A stretch of 64,000 nt of DNA from Stenotrophomonas sp. 24(2023) (GTDB lineage: Bacteria; Pseudomonadota; Gammaproteobacteria; Xanthomonadales; Xanthomonadaceae), in NCBI RefSeq assembly GCF_030913365.1, contig NZ_CP133160.1, positions 4,440,001 through 4,504,000 on the forward strand, given 5' to 3'. The position numbers and the translations under genes are program-made. Positions 18,435 to 27,242 of this stretch are shown piece after piece. How positions within the stretch are numbered: the stretch's first letter is position 1; every line of letters begins with the position of its first letter. The notes under the pieces are model-generated. The model was not told the DNA's origin and did no database searches. It worked only from the letters and a program-made list of their open reading frames with translations.

Positions 18435-20207
18435 ATGCCTGCCCCTGCGTCACCATCACGCCTGCACCTGGCCTTCCAGGGCCTGCGCCTGCGCCTGCGT
18501 GGCAGCGACCTGTGGTTCATCGCCCTGGCGCTGCTGGTCGGCCTGATTGCCGGCGGCCTGACCCTGCTGCAGTCCGGCCTGGCCCACGCCCTGCAGGGCT
18601 GGCTGTACGGGCTGGACGATGAGGTACGGCTGAGTTCGCTACCTGCGCTGGGCTTCACCGCCCTGCTGGTGCTGCCGCTGGGTGGCCTGCTGGTGGGTCT
18701 GGTCAGCCTGGCCGCCAGCCGCCTCAAGCGGCCGCTGCTCGATGCCGTGGAAGCCAATGCCCTGCACGGCGGCCGCATGTCGATGCGCGACAACCTGATC
18801 GTGCTCACCCAGACCATGCTCTCCAACGGCTTCGGCGCTTCGGTCGGGCTGGAGGCCTCGTACACCCAGATGGGGGCCGGCAGCGGCTCGCAGCTGGGCC
18901 GGGCCATGCGCCTGCGCCGCAACGACGTGCGCATCCTGGTCGGTGCCGGCGCCGCCGGCGCCATCGCGGCGGCCTTCGGGGCCCCCCTGGCCGGCGCGTT
19001 CTACGCCTTCGAGATCGTCATCGGCGCCTACACCCCCGCTGCGCTGGCGCCGGTCGCGCTGGCTGCGTTGGCCGGGGCCTTCGTCGCCGACCAGACCGGC
19101 ATTCCCGCCTACCTGCTGCCGGCGGCTTCCACCATCGATGTCAGCGCCACCGACTACGCCCTGTACGGCCTGCTGGGCTGCACCTGCGCGATGGTGGGCA
19201 TCGGCATCATGCGCCTGATCGCCTCCATCGAAGGCACCGTCAAGCGCAGCCCGTTGCCCCTGTGGGGGCGCCCGGTGGTGGGGGGCCTGCTGTTGATCCC
19301 GCTGGCGATGGCCAGCCCGCAGGTGCTGTCCTCCGGCCACGGCGCGCTGCACCTGGACCTGACCACGCACCTGCCGCTGCTGTGGATCGGCAGCCTGCTG
19401 CTGCTCAAGTGCCTGGCCTCGGGCATCTCGCTGGGGTTCGGCTTCCGTGGGGGGCTGTTCTTCGCCTCGCTGTTCATGGGCACCCTGGTGGGTACGCTGT
19501 TCGCCGGCCTGCTCACCTGGGCCACCGGCGTGCCGGTGCTGGACCCCACATCGGCGGCACTGGCCGGCATGGCCGCCCTGGCCGCTGCCGTGGTCGGTGC
19601 ACCGATGACCATGGCGATGCTGGTACTGGAAGGTACCCACGACTTCCTGCTGACCAGCGTGGTGATGAGCGCGGTGCTGGTGGCAAGCACCCTGGTGCGG
19701 CAGTGGTTCGGCTATTCGTTCTCGACCTGGCGCATGCACCTGCGCGGGGAAACCATCAAGAGCGCGCGCGATGTGGGCTGGGTGCACAACCTCAGCGCCG
19801 GGCGGATGATGCGCAAGGGCGTGGCCACCGCGCCGGCGGACCTGGACGTGGCCAGTTTCCGCCAGCGCTTCCCGCTGGGTTCCAACAGCCGCGTGGTGCT
19901 GATCGACAGCGAAGGCCACTATGCCGGCATCGTGCCGGTGCCACGCCTGTTCGGCGACGGCGTGGACGCCGGGGCCGCCGTGGGCCAGTACGCCGAGAAC
20001 CGCGACGTGGCGCTGCCGGCCAACGCCGACGTGGTCAGCGTGATGCAGCGCTTCGACCAGACCCAGGCCGACGAACTGGCCGTGGTGGCCGTCGATGGGC
20101 AGGTACTGGGCGTGGTCTCCGAAGCCTTCGTGCGCAAGCGCTATGCCGAGGAACTGGACAAGCGCCAGCGCGAACTGATGGGCGAGCGGGTCGACGACAC
20201 CGATTGA
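18435..20207 (+). CDS. ClC family chloride channel/transporter with C-terminal CBS domains
   Basis: Inner membrane protein of 590 residues. About ten to twelve hydrophobic helices span 25-430, and a soluble CBS pair occupies about 455-575 (LSAGRMMRKGVATAPADLDV and VALPANADVVSVMQRF). The canonical ClC filter motifs are altered: GxEGP reads GLEAS at 138-142, keeping the gating glutamate as E140, and GxFxP appears as GGLFFAS. This may be a subfamily with changed ion selectivity, for example fluoride or nitrate, but that is inference. Followed after 61 bp by an MgtC-family gene, with a hairpin in between. Confidence 0.85.
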   Translation: MPAPASPSRLHLAFQGLRLRLRGSDLWFIALALLVGLIAGGLTLLQSGLAHALQGWLYGLDDEVRLSSLPALGFTALLVLPLGGLLVGLVSLAASRLKRPLLDAVEANALHGGRMSMRDNLIVLTQTMLSNGFGASVGLEASYTQMGAGSGSQLGRAMRLRRNDVRILVGAGAAGAIAAAFGAPLAGAFYAFEIVIGAYTPAALAPVALAALAGAFVADQTGIPAYLLPAASTIDVSATDYALYGLLGCTCAMVGIGIMRLIASIEGTVKRSPLPLWGRPVVGGLLLIPLAMASPQVLSSGHGALHLDLTTHLPLLWIGSLLLLKCLASGISLGFGFRGGLFFASLFMGTLVGTLFAGLLTWATGVPVLDPTSAALAGMAALAAAVVGAPMTMAMLVLEGTHDFLLTSVVMSAVLVASTLVRQWFGYSFSTWRMHLRGETIKSARDVGWVHNLSAGRMMRKGVATAPADLDVASFRQRFPLGSNSRVVLIDSEGHYAGIVPVPRLFGDGVDAGAAVGQYAENRDVALPANADVVSVMQRFDQTQADELAVVAVDGQVLGVVSEAFVRKRYAEELDKRQRELMGERVDDTD

Positions 20208-20237
20208 GCCCCCCGGCCACCGCAGGTGGGCGGGGCT
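20207..20237 (+). terminator. Hairpin after the ClC gene
   Basis: Two-part inverted repeat starting in the stop codon: outer AGCCCC/GGGGCT and inner CCACC/GGTGG around a GCA loop. It is followed by TTACCGTC rather than a T-run. It probably separates the ClC gene from the MgtC-like gene 32 bp further on, at least partly. Confidence 0.45.
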
Positions 20238-20268
20238 TACCGTCATCTGTTGCGGGTAGACTCCGGCC

Positions 20269-20985
20269 ATGCGCTTCGTCGAAACCTTCCAGTCCGGCCC
20301 CTTCCTGGACACCGTGATCAGCCTGGTGGCGGCCTTCGTGCTGGGCACGCTGATCGGTGCCGAACGCCAGTACCGGCAACGTACCGCCGGCCTGCGCACC
20401 AACGTGCTGGTGGCGGTGGGCGCTGCCGCCTTCGTCGACCTGGGCATGCGCATCGCCGGCAGCGCCGAGGCGGTGCGGGTGATTTCCTATGTCGTCTCCG
20501 GTGTCGGTTTCCTCGGCGCCGGCGTCATCATGAAGGAAGGCATGAACGTGCGGGGGCTGAACACCGCCGCGACCCTGTGGTGCTCGGCCGCCGTCGGCAG
20601 CTGCACCGGTGCGGACATGCTGGCCGAAGGCGTGCTGCTGGCCGTGCTGGTGATCGCCGGCAACACCCTGCTGCGGCCGCTGGTCAATGCCATCAACCGC
20701 ATCCCGATCAACGAGGCGGCCAGCGAAGCCACCTACGAGGTTCGCCTGAGCGTGGATGCCGATGCCGTGCCCCGCGCCCGCGAGCGGCTGGTGGAGATCC
20801 TGGAGGCCGCACAGTACCCGGTGGGCGACGTGCAGCTGGTGGAGCACGCCGACGCACCGACCGATGTCATCGCCGTGCTGGTCAGCACCGCAGTGAGCGC
20901 CGACGAGCTGGACCTGGTGGCAGCACGGCTGGAACACGTGCCGGGCGTGCTGCATGCCACGTGGGAAGTCAGCACGCGGGATTGA
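20269..20985 (+). CDS. MgtC/SapB family membrane protein
   Basis: Membrane protein of 238 residues with four to five N-terminal helices and a soluble C-terminal domain (about 155-238) of the ACT-like type found in MgtC. Signatures are [37 protein letters not shown] and [19 protein letters not shown]. Family members help survival at low magnesium or inside hosts and can modulate the F-ATPase; the general SapB-like members are less studied. No magnesium-responsive leader is visible in the 61 bp upstream. Confidence 0.88.
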   Translation: MRFVETFQSGPFLDTVISLVAAFVLGTLIGAERQYRQRTAGLRTNVLVAVGAAAFVDLGMRIAGSAEAVRVISYVVSGVGFLGAGVIMKEGMNVRGLNTAATLWCSAAVGSCTGADMLAEGVLLAVLVIAGNTLLRPLVNAINRIPINEAASEATYEVRLSVDADAVPRARERLVEILEAAQYPVGDVQLVEHADAPTDVIAVLVSTAVSADELDLVAARLEHVPGVLHATWEVSTRD

Positions 20986-21035
20986 GGCGCGCGGCATGGC
21001 CGGCGGATGAGGCGTGCCGGGGTGCACGGCGAACG

Positions 21036-21053
21036 CGGGCGCCAGGGCGCCCG
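21036..21053. terminator. Short perfect hairpin between convergent genes
   Basis: CGGGCGCC-AG-GGCGCCCG, a self-complementary 18-mer between the MgtC-like gene and the small gene at 21114. A T-run is absent. Terminator function is by position only. Confidence 0.35.
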
Positions 21054-21113
21054 TCGATGGAAAGCACGGTGCATGGCGGTTTCCCGCACAACAGCCCTCT
21101 GCATCGCACGCGC

Positions 21114-21398
21114 CTACCCCAGCGCTTCACCTGCATCGGCCAGGCGCGATTCGATCAGCGCCATCCACTGCTGCAGCATGTCGATCAGCACATCCAGTTC
21201 GCCATCGGCGCGTTGCGCGCGGCCGCTGCGCAGGCTGGCCTGGGTTTCCTGCAGCTGGGCCAGGAAGCCCGCCACGGTTTCCGCCTGCAGGATCAGCCCC
21301 GGGTTGCGCCGGCCGGGAATCCGCACGACCGCGTGGTTGCCCAGCTGGCCGTACACGCTCAGGGTGGTTTCCGTCTTCATGGACAGTTGGGCGTTCAT
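21114..21398 (-). CDS. Small conserved hypothetical protein (possibly DUF6959-like)
   Basis: A 94-residue soluble protein without signal peptide. The N-terminal half, SVYGQLGNHAVVRIPGRRNP followed by GLILQAETVAGFLAQL, reads like a compact beta-beta-alpha unit; it resembles small proteins with an AVxRxPGRRxPGxLIQGDTL motif that I associate with DUF6959, but I cannot verify this. The second half is helical (DVLIDMLQQWMALIESRLAD). It is the last gene after the autotransporter and OmpA-like lipoprotein on the same strand, 133 bp downstream. Function unknown. Confidence 0.65.
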   Translation of the reverse strand: MNAQLSMKTETTLSVYGQLGNHAVVRIPGRRNPGLILQAETVAGFLAQLQETQASLRSGRAQRADGELDVLIDMLQQWMALIESRLADAGEALG

Positions 21399-21531
21399 GC
21401 TGGCACCTGGAAGAAGAACCTGGTCTGCCGGCAGGCGTGGAGAGACGGGGGAGACGTTGCCACGGCCTGCCGGCCGACCAGGGGGGACGCGGGGGCCGCA
21501 CGCCATGGCCAGCGACGTGCGGCAAAAGGAA

Positions 21532-22380
21532 TCACGGCGCGCGGGCGACGCCGGAAATCTGCACGCGGCGGTTCGGTGCCAGGCACGCAATCAGCTCACG
21601 CTGGCTGCGCTGCGCGCACTGCACCAGGGGTTCGGCCGGCCCCCGCCCTTCGGCGGTGATGGCCGTGGCGGGCACCCCGCCGCGCACCAGCGCTGCACGC
21701 ACGGCCTCGGCGCGGCGCTGCGACAGGCCCTGGTTGTAGCGGTCGCTGCCGATGCGGTCGGTGTAGCCCACCACATGGATCGACTGCACCTGGCTGGCCT
21801 CGCGCACCTGCGCCAGCACACCCTGTACCGCCGCCTGGCCCTCGGCGCTGAGGGTGGCACTGTCGAAACCGAACAGTGCATCGGCCGACAGCCGCAGCGG
21901 CTGTTCCGGCAACGGCGCGGGCGCCGGTGTGGGTGGTGGTGCCGGCGGGCGCGGCGGGTCGAGTACGGCCGCGCACGACGCCGGCTTCCAGTAGCCGCCC
22001 TGGGCAACGCCCTTCTTGTCGAACTGCACCTGGAACTGGCAGCTGAAATACTGCGTGCCCTGCGCCGTGCGGAAGTTGAACAGGTAGTTCCAGGTGCGCA
22101 CGCCCCACATGCCTTCACTGAAGTGCGGCGTACCCAGCAGGTCATACAGCTGGCGCTTGTTCATGCCGGGCGCGAAGCGCCGCAGGTCGGACACATCCGG
22201 GTAGGTACCTTCCTTGAAATAGGCCTTGCCCGGGTCCGGGAAGACCACCGGGGTTTCATCGGCGGCGACAGCGTCGGCCTTGGGCGCGCTGCTGCGGCAG
22301 GAAGCCAGCAGCAATGCGGTGATGGCCATGCCCAGCAGCGCGGCCGTACGGGCCGGCGGCAGCAAGGATTGCAGGTTCAT
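21532..22380 (-). CDS. OmpA family lipoprotein with BamE/SmpA-like N-terminal domain
   Basis: A 282-residue envelope lipoprotein. A type II signal peptide ends in LLASC, making C28 the lipidated residue. Residues about 58-140 (FAPGMNKRQLYDLLGTPHFS, then the WNYLFNFRT segment) resemble the SmpA/OmlA (BamE) fold. A proline-rich linker (about 150-165) leads to a C-terminal OmpA-like peptidoglycan-binding domain with LFGFDSATLSAEGQAAV, VVGYTDRIGSDRYNQGLSQR and APNRRVQISG. The combination suggests an outer-membrane lipoprotein that also grips the cell wall. It starts 77 bp after the trimeric autotransporter on the same strand and may assist its assembly or anchoring, as accessory lipoproteins do for some trimeric autotransporters. 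Confidence 0.85.
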   Translation of the reverse strand: MNLQSLLPPARTAALLGMAITALLLASCRSSAPKADAVAADETPVVFPDPGKAYFKEGTYPDVSDLRRFAPGMNKRQLYDLLGTPHFSEGMWGVRTWNYLFNFRTAQGTQYFSCQFQVQFDKKGVAQGGYWKPASCAAVLDPPRPPAPPPTPAPAPLPEQPLRLSADALFGFDSATLSAEGQAAVQGVLAQVREASQVQSIHVVGYTDRIGSDRYNQGLSQRRAEAVRAALVRGGVPATAITAEGRGPAEPLVQCAQRSQRELIACLAPNRRVQISGVARAP

Positions 22381-22457
22381 GGTGTTCCCCCTTGAAGTCG
22401 TGTTGCGTGCCGGGGCAGGCCTGGCCGGCCCCGGCTGCCGTTGCTGCCTGCGTGCGG

Positions 22458-25400
22458 TCACCACTGGATGCCCGCACCCACCGATACGCCACCGTCGCCG
22501 CGGCTGTTGGTCGAGCCGCTGAACTTGTAGATCCAGCGGCCACCTTCGGAGACACCGGAGATACCCACCGCCACGCCCGATTCGCCGTTGAAGCTGCCAG
22601 CGGCGATGGAGGCCATGTTGCGGCCCGCTTCGGTCGGCTGCGGCAATGCCGCCACCGCCATCGCCGACGCCACACCGGCCGATGCACGGTTGTCGGTCTT
22701 GCGCAGATCGCGGTCGAAGCCGTTGAAGCGCTCGTCGGTGTAGGCCTTGGACCAGTCCAGGGTCTGTGCCATGCCCGACTTCAGCTGATCGACGTTGACC
22801 GCATCGGTGCCGGCCGTGCCGGCGGCCACGTTGCGTACCGTGGTCGGGCCGGTGCTGGTGCTGCCCAGGGTGACACTGTTCAGGTTGGTGGTGCCGTTGA
22901 CGTTGGTGTCGTAGCGGATCGTGCCCTGCTGCGAGGCCTGCAGCTGGCGCACATTGACCGCATCGGTGGCCTGCGTGCCGTCGGCCACGTTGGTGATGGC
23001 GCGCTCGGCCCCGGCACTGCCCACCGACACCGTATTGGCGCGGCTGGCGACCGAACCGGCACCCAGTGCCACCGAGTTGTCGGCCTGGGCCGAGGCCCCG
23101 TTGCCCAGCGCGGTAGCGTTGGCACCGGCGGCCTTGGAGCCGGCGCCGCCGGCAGCCGAGTTGGCACCCGTGGCCGAGGGGTCGGCCAGGTTCTGGGTGT
23201 TGTTCACCTGGAACATGCCGGACGTGCCGTTGTTGATGTTGGTGATGCGCTGGTCGGTATACGCCTTGGACTGGTCGATGGCGTAGTTCACGCCGTTCTG
23301 CAGCTGCCCGACATTGACGGCATCGTAGCGGTCCGAGCCATCGGCCACGTGGGTGACCTTGCGCTCGCCGCCGGTGCTGCCCACGGACACCTCGCCGGCC
23401 GAGTTGCTGCCGCCGGTCGCGCCATAGGCACCGGTGTAGCCGCTCTGTGCCCCGGTGCTGGCCACCGAACCGGCCCCCAGCGCCACGCTGTTGTCGGCGC
23501 TGGCATTGGCGCCGTCACCGATCGCCACGCTGGCCGCACCGCCGGCACTGGCCACCGGGCCCAGCGCTACCGCGTTGCTGCCACCGGCCACCGCCGGTCC
23601 CTTGGTGGAGTTGACCGCCAGGAACGGGCTGCCGCCGTTGCCGCCATTGTCGATGCGGGTATTGAGGTTCAGCAGCGAACCTTCCACCGCCGAGAACGCC
23701 ACGGTGACATCGTGGTAGTCGTTGGTGAGGATCGAACCATCGGTGGCGATGGAGGAGATGCGGAAGGTCGGCGGCGTCCACACACCGGTGGTGCTGTTGA
23801 AGGCGGTGCTGCCACCGAAGTAGCTGGACAGCGTGGTGTGGGTGGCGAACAGCTGGGCACCATTGATCGCCTCGCTGCTGGTGGCGCTCACCTGCCCGGC
23901 CGCCAGGTTGCCGATGCTCACCGGCGCGGTGGCGGCAGCGCCGCCCAGGCTGATGCGGCTGCTGGCATTGCCGTTGGCATCGGCGTCGTACTTCACCGCC
24001 AGCTTGTCGATCTCCCCGGTCTGGTCGGCCACGTTGGCCAGCGAGTTGCTGACCGCATCGAAGGCACTGCCGACGTCACGATAGTCGCCGGTGGTGACCG
24101 CGCCGTTGGCGCCGATGTTGTTCAGCGTATAGGTCGGGGCCAGCACCACGCCGTTGCCATCGACGCTGGCACCGCCGCCCAGGTGCGTCGCCACGGTCTG
24201 GTTGGCGGCGAACAGCTGCGCACCGTTGATGGCATCGCTGCTGGCCGCGCTGACCTGCCCGGCTGCCAGGTTGCGCAGTGCGGTCGGCGTGCCGGCCGCC
24301 CCCAGCGTTGCGCTGGCCAGGTTGACGCTGCCATCGCCGTTGAGGTCATAGCGCAGTGCGCCGGCTTCCGATGCCTGCAGCTGGCCCAGGTTCACCGCAT
24401 CGGTGGTGGCGGTACCGGCGGCCACATGGGTCACCTGGCGCTCGGCACCGGTGGCACCGATGGACACGGTGTTGGCCCGGTCGGCCACGCTGCCGGCGCC
24501 CACCGCGATGCTGTTGGCGGCCGTGGCCGTGGCACCGCTGCCGACGGCGATCGATTCCAGCCCGCTGGCAACCGCCTCGGCACCGTTGGAATTGATGCGC
24601 AGGTACTTGGTGCCACCGTTGCGGATGTTGGTGATCTGCGTGTTGAGGTTGGCCAGCGAACCATCGACCGCGTCGAAGGCATCGGTGGCGTTGTCGTACA
24701 GGCCCGACGCCACGGCGCCATCGACCGAGATCGTGCTGATCTCGAACAGCGGCGCAGTGAAGGCACCGGTGGCCGGATCGAACGCCGCGCGGCCACCGAA
24801 GAAGCGGGCCAGTGCATCGTTGGTGGCGAACAACTGGGTGCCGTTGACCGCTTCGGTGCTGGTGGCATTGACCGCACCGGCCGCCAGGTTGGCCAGCGTG
24901 GTGGTGCCGGTGCCGCCGCCGAGGGTGACGCGGCGGTAGTTCGGGTTGCCCAGGCCATCCAGATCGTAGGTGACCGCGGCACCGGCCAGATCGTCGATCT
25001 GGCTGATGGCGCCCTGCAGCTGGGCCACGTTCACCGCGTCGGTGCCGCTGCTGCCGGCAGCCACGTTGGTGATCTGGCGTTCGGCACCGGCGATGCCGAC
25101 CGACACTTCGCCGGCCGACACCTGCGGGGTGTTCAGCCCATAGGCCGCATAGCTGGCCTGTGCGCCGCGCTCGGCCGCCGAGCGGAAGCCCAGTGCCACC
25201 GAATTGGCCTTGCTGGAGGTCGCTTCGGCACCCAGCAGCACCTGGCCGTTGGCCGTGCCCTTGGCGCTGTCACCGACGATCACCGAATGGCCCATGCGTG
25301 CCGCGTAGTCGGCCGTCGGCACACCGGTGGGATCGCTCGGGTCATTGGTGCCGTTGCCGGGGAAGGCCACGTTGGCATCCACGCGCGGCAGTTCATGGCG

Positions 25401-27041
25401 TGCGTTGGCGCCGATGACCACTTCGCGCGAACCATTGGCATAGGCGCCATCGCCCATCAGCACCTGGTAGTCCTGCGCTGCATTGACCGCCCAGCAGGAG
25501 ATGTCGGCCAGGCCGATGTCCAGGCACTTGGCAGCCCAGGCCGGGGACTGGTTCGGCAGCAGCAGGCCCAGCAGGCCGTTGGGGTTGCCGTTGTTGATGT
25601 TGTAGATGTAGCTGTCGGAGGTGACGCCACCGATCAGCGTCAGGTGTGAACTGCCACCGGTCGTGGCGCCGCCCAGGCCGTTGAGCGTGTTGCCCACCGG
25701 GCTCAGGTTGACCACCGGAATGCCCAGCACGCTGGTGACCGAGTAGGTCTGCATCACGTTGGCGTTGCTCACACGCGTGTTGCCGTTCTTGAGGTAGCCA
25801 TCGCCACCGAACAGCGCGCTGGTGGTCGGGCCCAGCAGCTGGCCAAGGCCGCCAACCAGGCCGCCGGTACCGACGATGACGCCGGAATTCGGATCGGCCG
25901 GCGCCGGTGCTTTCGGGCTGCCCGGCGGAATGGCCGAAGGCGAGCTCAGGCCCAGGCCACCCACGACACCACCGACCAGGCCGCCCACGGCATTGCCGAT
26001 GCCATTGACCGCGCCGTTGACGTTGCCATTGAGCAGGTTGCCGACGGCACCGCCGAGGTTGTTCACCGCCGAGCCCACCCCGTTGAGGATGGTGCCCAGA
26101 CCGAGCGACTGCGTCTGCGCCGCCGTTGCGGCGGTGCCGGCCAGCTTGAGGTTGCGGTCGGCCACCACCTCGGCGCCGTCCGGGCCCTGCACGCGGACTT
26201 TGCCGGCGGCGCCTGCATCCAGGCCGGCCGCCAGCGCGACATCATGCGTATCGGCGGGTGTTTCCTCCTTGACCGCCAGCTTCGCGGCCGCCGTCGCACC
26301 CACGCTGCCCTGCCCTTCGATCGCATTGCCGGCCAGCGCCAGCTTCGAATCGACCGTGCTGGAGACAGTGGCGCTGGCACCGGACGCGGCACCCACCACC
26401 GTGGCCACATCCGCCTTCGCGGCAACGGCTGCCGCAACCGGCAGCGGCGCAGCAGCTACGTTCGCCGAGGCATCCACCTTGGCGTTCAGCGCACCGTTGC
26501 CGGCGCTGCCAGCGCCAAGCTGGGCGCCGAGCCCCGCATCGACCGCAGCGGCCGGCGCAGTGCCTGCGCCCAGCCCCACCGTAGCGCGCACATCGGCCAC
26601 CAGGCCCGGTGCCGCCACCTGCTGCGGGCGCGCACCGGCATCCAGCGTGACCTGCACCTTGGCCGGCAGCACGTCCTTCAGCACCGGCACCTGGGTGGTG
26701 TTGAGCTGCAGGCCGACGCGCGCGGACGGGTCGATGGCGGTGCTGGCCTGGGCCTGGCGCGCCGCAGCGGCCAGCGCCACTTCGGCGTCGACCTTCACCG
26801 GCATGGCCTGGGTGTACTTGGCGGCCAGCGCCTGCAGGTCGCGCAGGCTCTGGCTGGTTTCCGCACGTGCGGGTCCTGCGATGAGTGCGCACAGCACGGC
26901 CAGCGTGAGTGCGCTGGGGACCAGCAGCGCGTGGCGCTGGTCGATGGTCGAGGCGTTGCCTCCGTCGTTGCTGGCCAGTTCCGAGGCCACTACCAGGGCA
27001 TTGAGCTGGCGGTTCCATACCCGCCGGAAGATGCGGTTCAT
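22458..27041 (-). CDS. Trimeric autotransporter adhesin (YadA/Hia type) with extended signal peptide
   Basis: Surface adhesin of 1527 residues. It begins with an extended signal peptide (ESPR): MNRIFRRVWNRQLNALVVAS, then a hydrophobic core ending in ALIAGPARA near residue 57. Residues about 60-330 are Ala/Val-rich and helical; about 340-400 is a Gly/Asn/Val-rich low-complexity stretch (GNLLNGNVNGAVNGIGNAVG). The passenger then holds left-handed YadA-like head repeats (SIAVGAGSVADRANTVSIGA type), five necks (DAVNxxQLQ type) and three NGxQLFA...FGG modules resembling Trp-ring domains. The last 70 residues are the YadA anchor barrel, ending VSVGAGIQW. The start at 27041 has GGGGG about eight bases upstream; an ATG two codons earlier is too close to it. 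Likely roles are adhesion and biofilm formation. Confidence 0.93.
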   Translation of the reverse strand: MNRIFRRVWNRQLNALVVASELASNDGGNASTIDQRHALLVPSALTLAVLCALIAGPARAETSQSLRDLQALAAKYTQAMPVKVDAEVALAAAARQAQASTAIDPSARVGLQLNTTQVPVLKDVLPAKVQVTLDAGARPQQVAAPGLVADVRATVGLGAGTAPAAAVDAGLGAQLGAGSAGNGALNAKVDASANVAAAPLPVAAAVAAKADVATVVGAASGASATVSSTVDSKLALAGNAIEGQGSVGATAAAKLAVKEETPADTHDVALAAGLDAGAAGKVRVQGPDGAEVVADRNLKLAGTAATAAQTQSLGLGTILNGVGSAVNNLGGAVGNLLNGNVNGAVNGIGNAVGGLVGGVVGGLGLSSPSAIPPGSPKAPAPADPNSGVIVGTGGLVGGLGQLLGPTTSALFGGDGYLKNGNTRVSNANVMQTYSVTSVLGIPVVNLSPVGNTLNGLGGATTGGSSHLTLIGGVTSDSYIYNINNGNPNGLLGLLLPNQSPAWAAKCLDIGLADISCWAVNAAQDYQVLMGDGAYANGSREVVIGANARHELPRVDANVAFPGNGTNDPSDPTGVPTADYAARMGHSVIVGDSAKGTANGQVLLGAEATSSKANSVALGFRSAAERGAQASYAAYGLNTPQVSAGEVSVGIAGAERQITNVAAGSSGTDAVNVAQLQGAISQIDDLAGAAVTYDLDGLGNPNYRRVTLGGGTGTTTLANLAAGAVNATSTEAVNGTQLFATNDALARFFGGRAAFDPATGAFTAPLFEISTISVDGAVASGLYDNATDAFDAVDGSLANLNTQITNIRNGGTKYLRINSNGAEAVASGLESIAVGSGATATAANSIAVGAGSVADRANTVSIGATGAERQVTHVAAGTATTDAVNLGQLQASEAGALRYDLNGDGSVNLASATLGAAGTPTALRNLAAGQVSAASSDAINGAQLFAANQTVATHLGGGASVDGNGVVLAPTYTLNNIGANGAVTTGDYRDVGSAFDAVSNSLANVADQTGEIDKLAVKYDADANGNASSRISLGGAAATAPVSIGNLAAGQVSATSSEAINGAQLFATHTTLSSYFGGSTAFNSTTGVWTPPTFRISSIATDGSILTNDYHDVTVAFSAVEGSLLNLNTRIDNGGNGGSPFLAVNSTKGPAVAGGSNAVALGPVASAGGAASVAIGDGANASADNSVALGAGSVASTGAQSGYTGAYGATGGSNSAGEVSVGSTGGERKVTHVADGSDRYDAVNVGQLQNGVNYAIDQSKAYTDQRITNINNGTSGMFQVNNTQNLADPSATGANSAAGGAGSKAAGANATALGNGASAQADNSVALGAGSVASRANTVSVGSAGAERAITNVADGTQATDAVNVRQLQASQQGTIRYDTNVNGTTNLNSVTLGSTSTGPTTVRNVAAGTAGTDAVNVDQLKSGMAQTLDWSKAYTDERFNGFDRDLRKTDNRASAGVASAMAVAALPQPTEAGRNMASIAAGSFNGESGVAVGISGVSEGGRWIYKFSGSTNSRGDGGVSVGAGIQW

Positions 27042-27242
27042 GAGCATTTCCCCCGTGACGAACGTTATGAATGTCGGTGGACGTGCCTTTCGGCAGGTGA
27101 CTGACATTTCATCCGTTGGCCATGCACCCGTGCACTTCATTCCGGCACGGCAATCGCGCATTCCGGCAAAACGACGGGGTTAATCGGCAGGCGAATATGC
27201 AGATTCGGCAGCACCGGCCCGCCAGGCCTTGTGCGGCGGCGC

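Noticed and set aside
22800..25100. Tandem DNA repeats or CRISPR-like array in the autotransporter
   Set aside because: The repeats are protein-level head, neck and Trp-ring modules in frame, with no uniform repeat and spacer lengths.
22392..25649. Long plus-strand open frame (1085 codons) opposite the autotransporter gene
   Set aside because: It is an antisense shadow of the repetitive GC-rich coding sequence. It lacks a domain, a signal or a ribosome-binding site, while the minus-strand product is a clear YadA-type protein.
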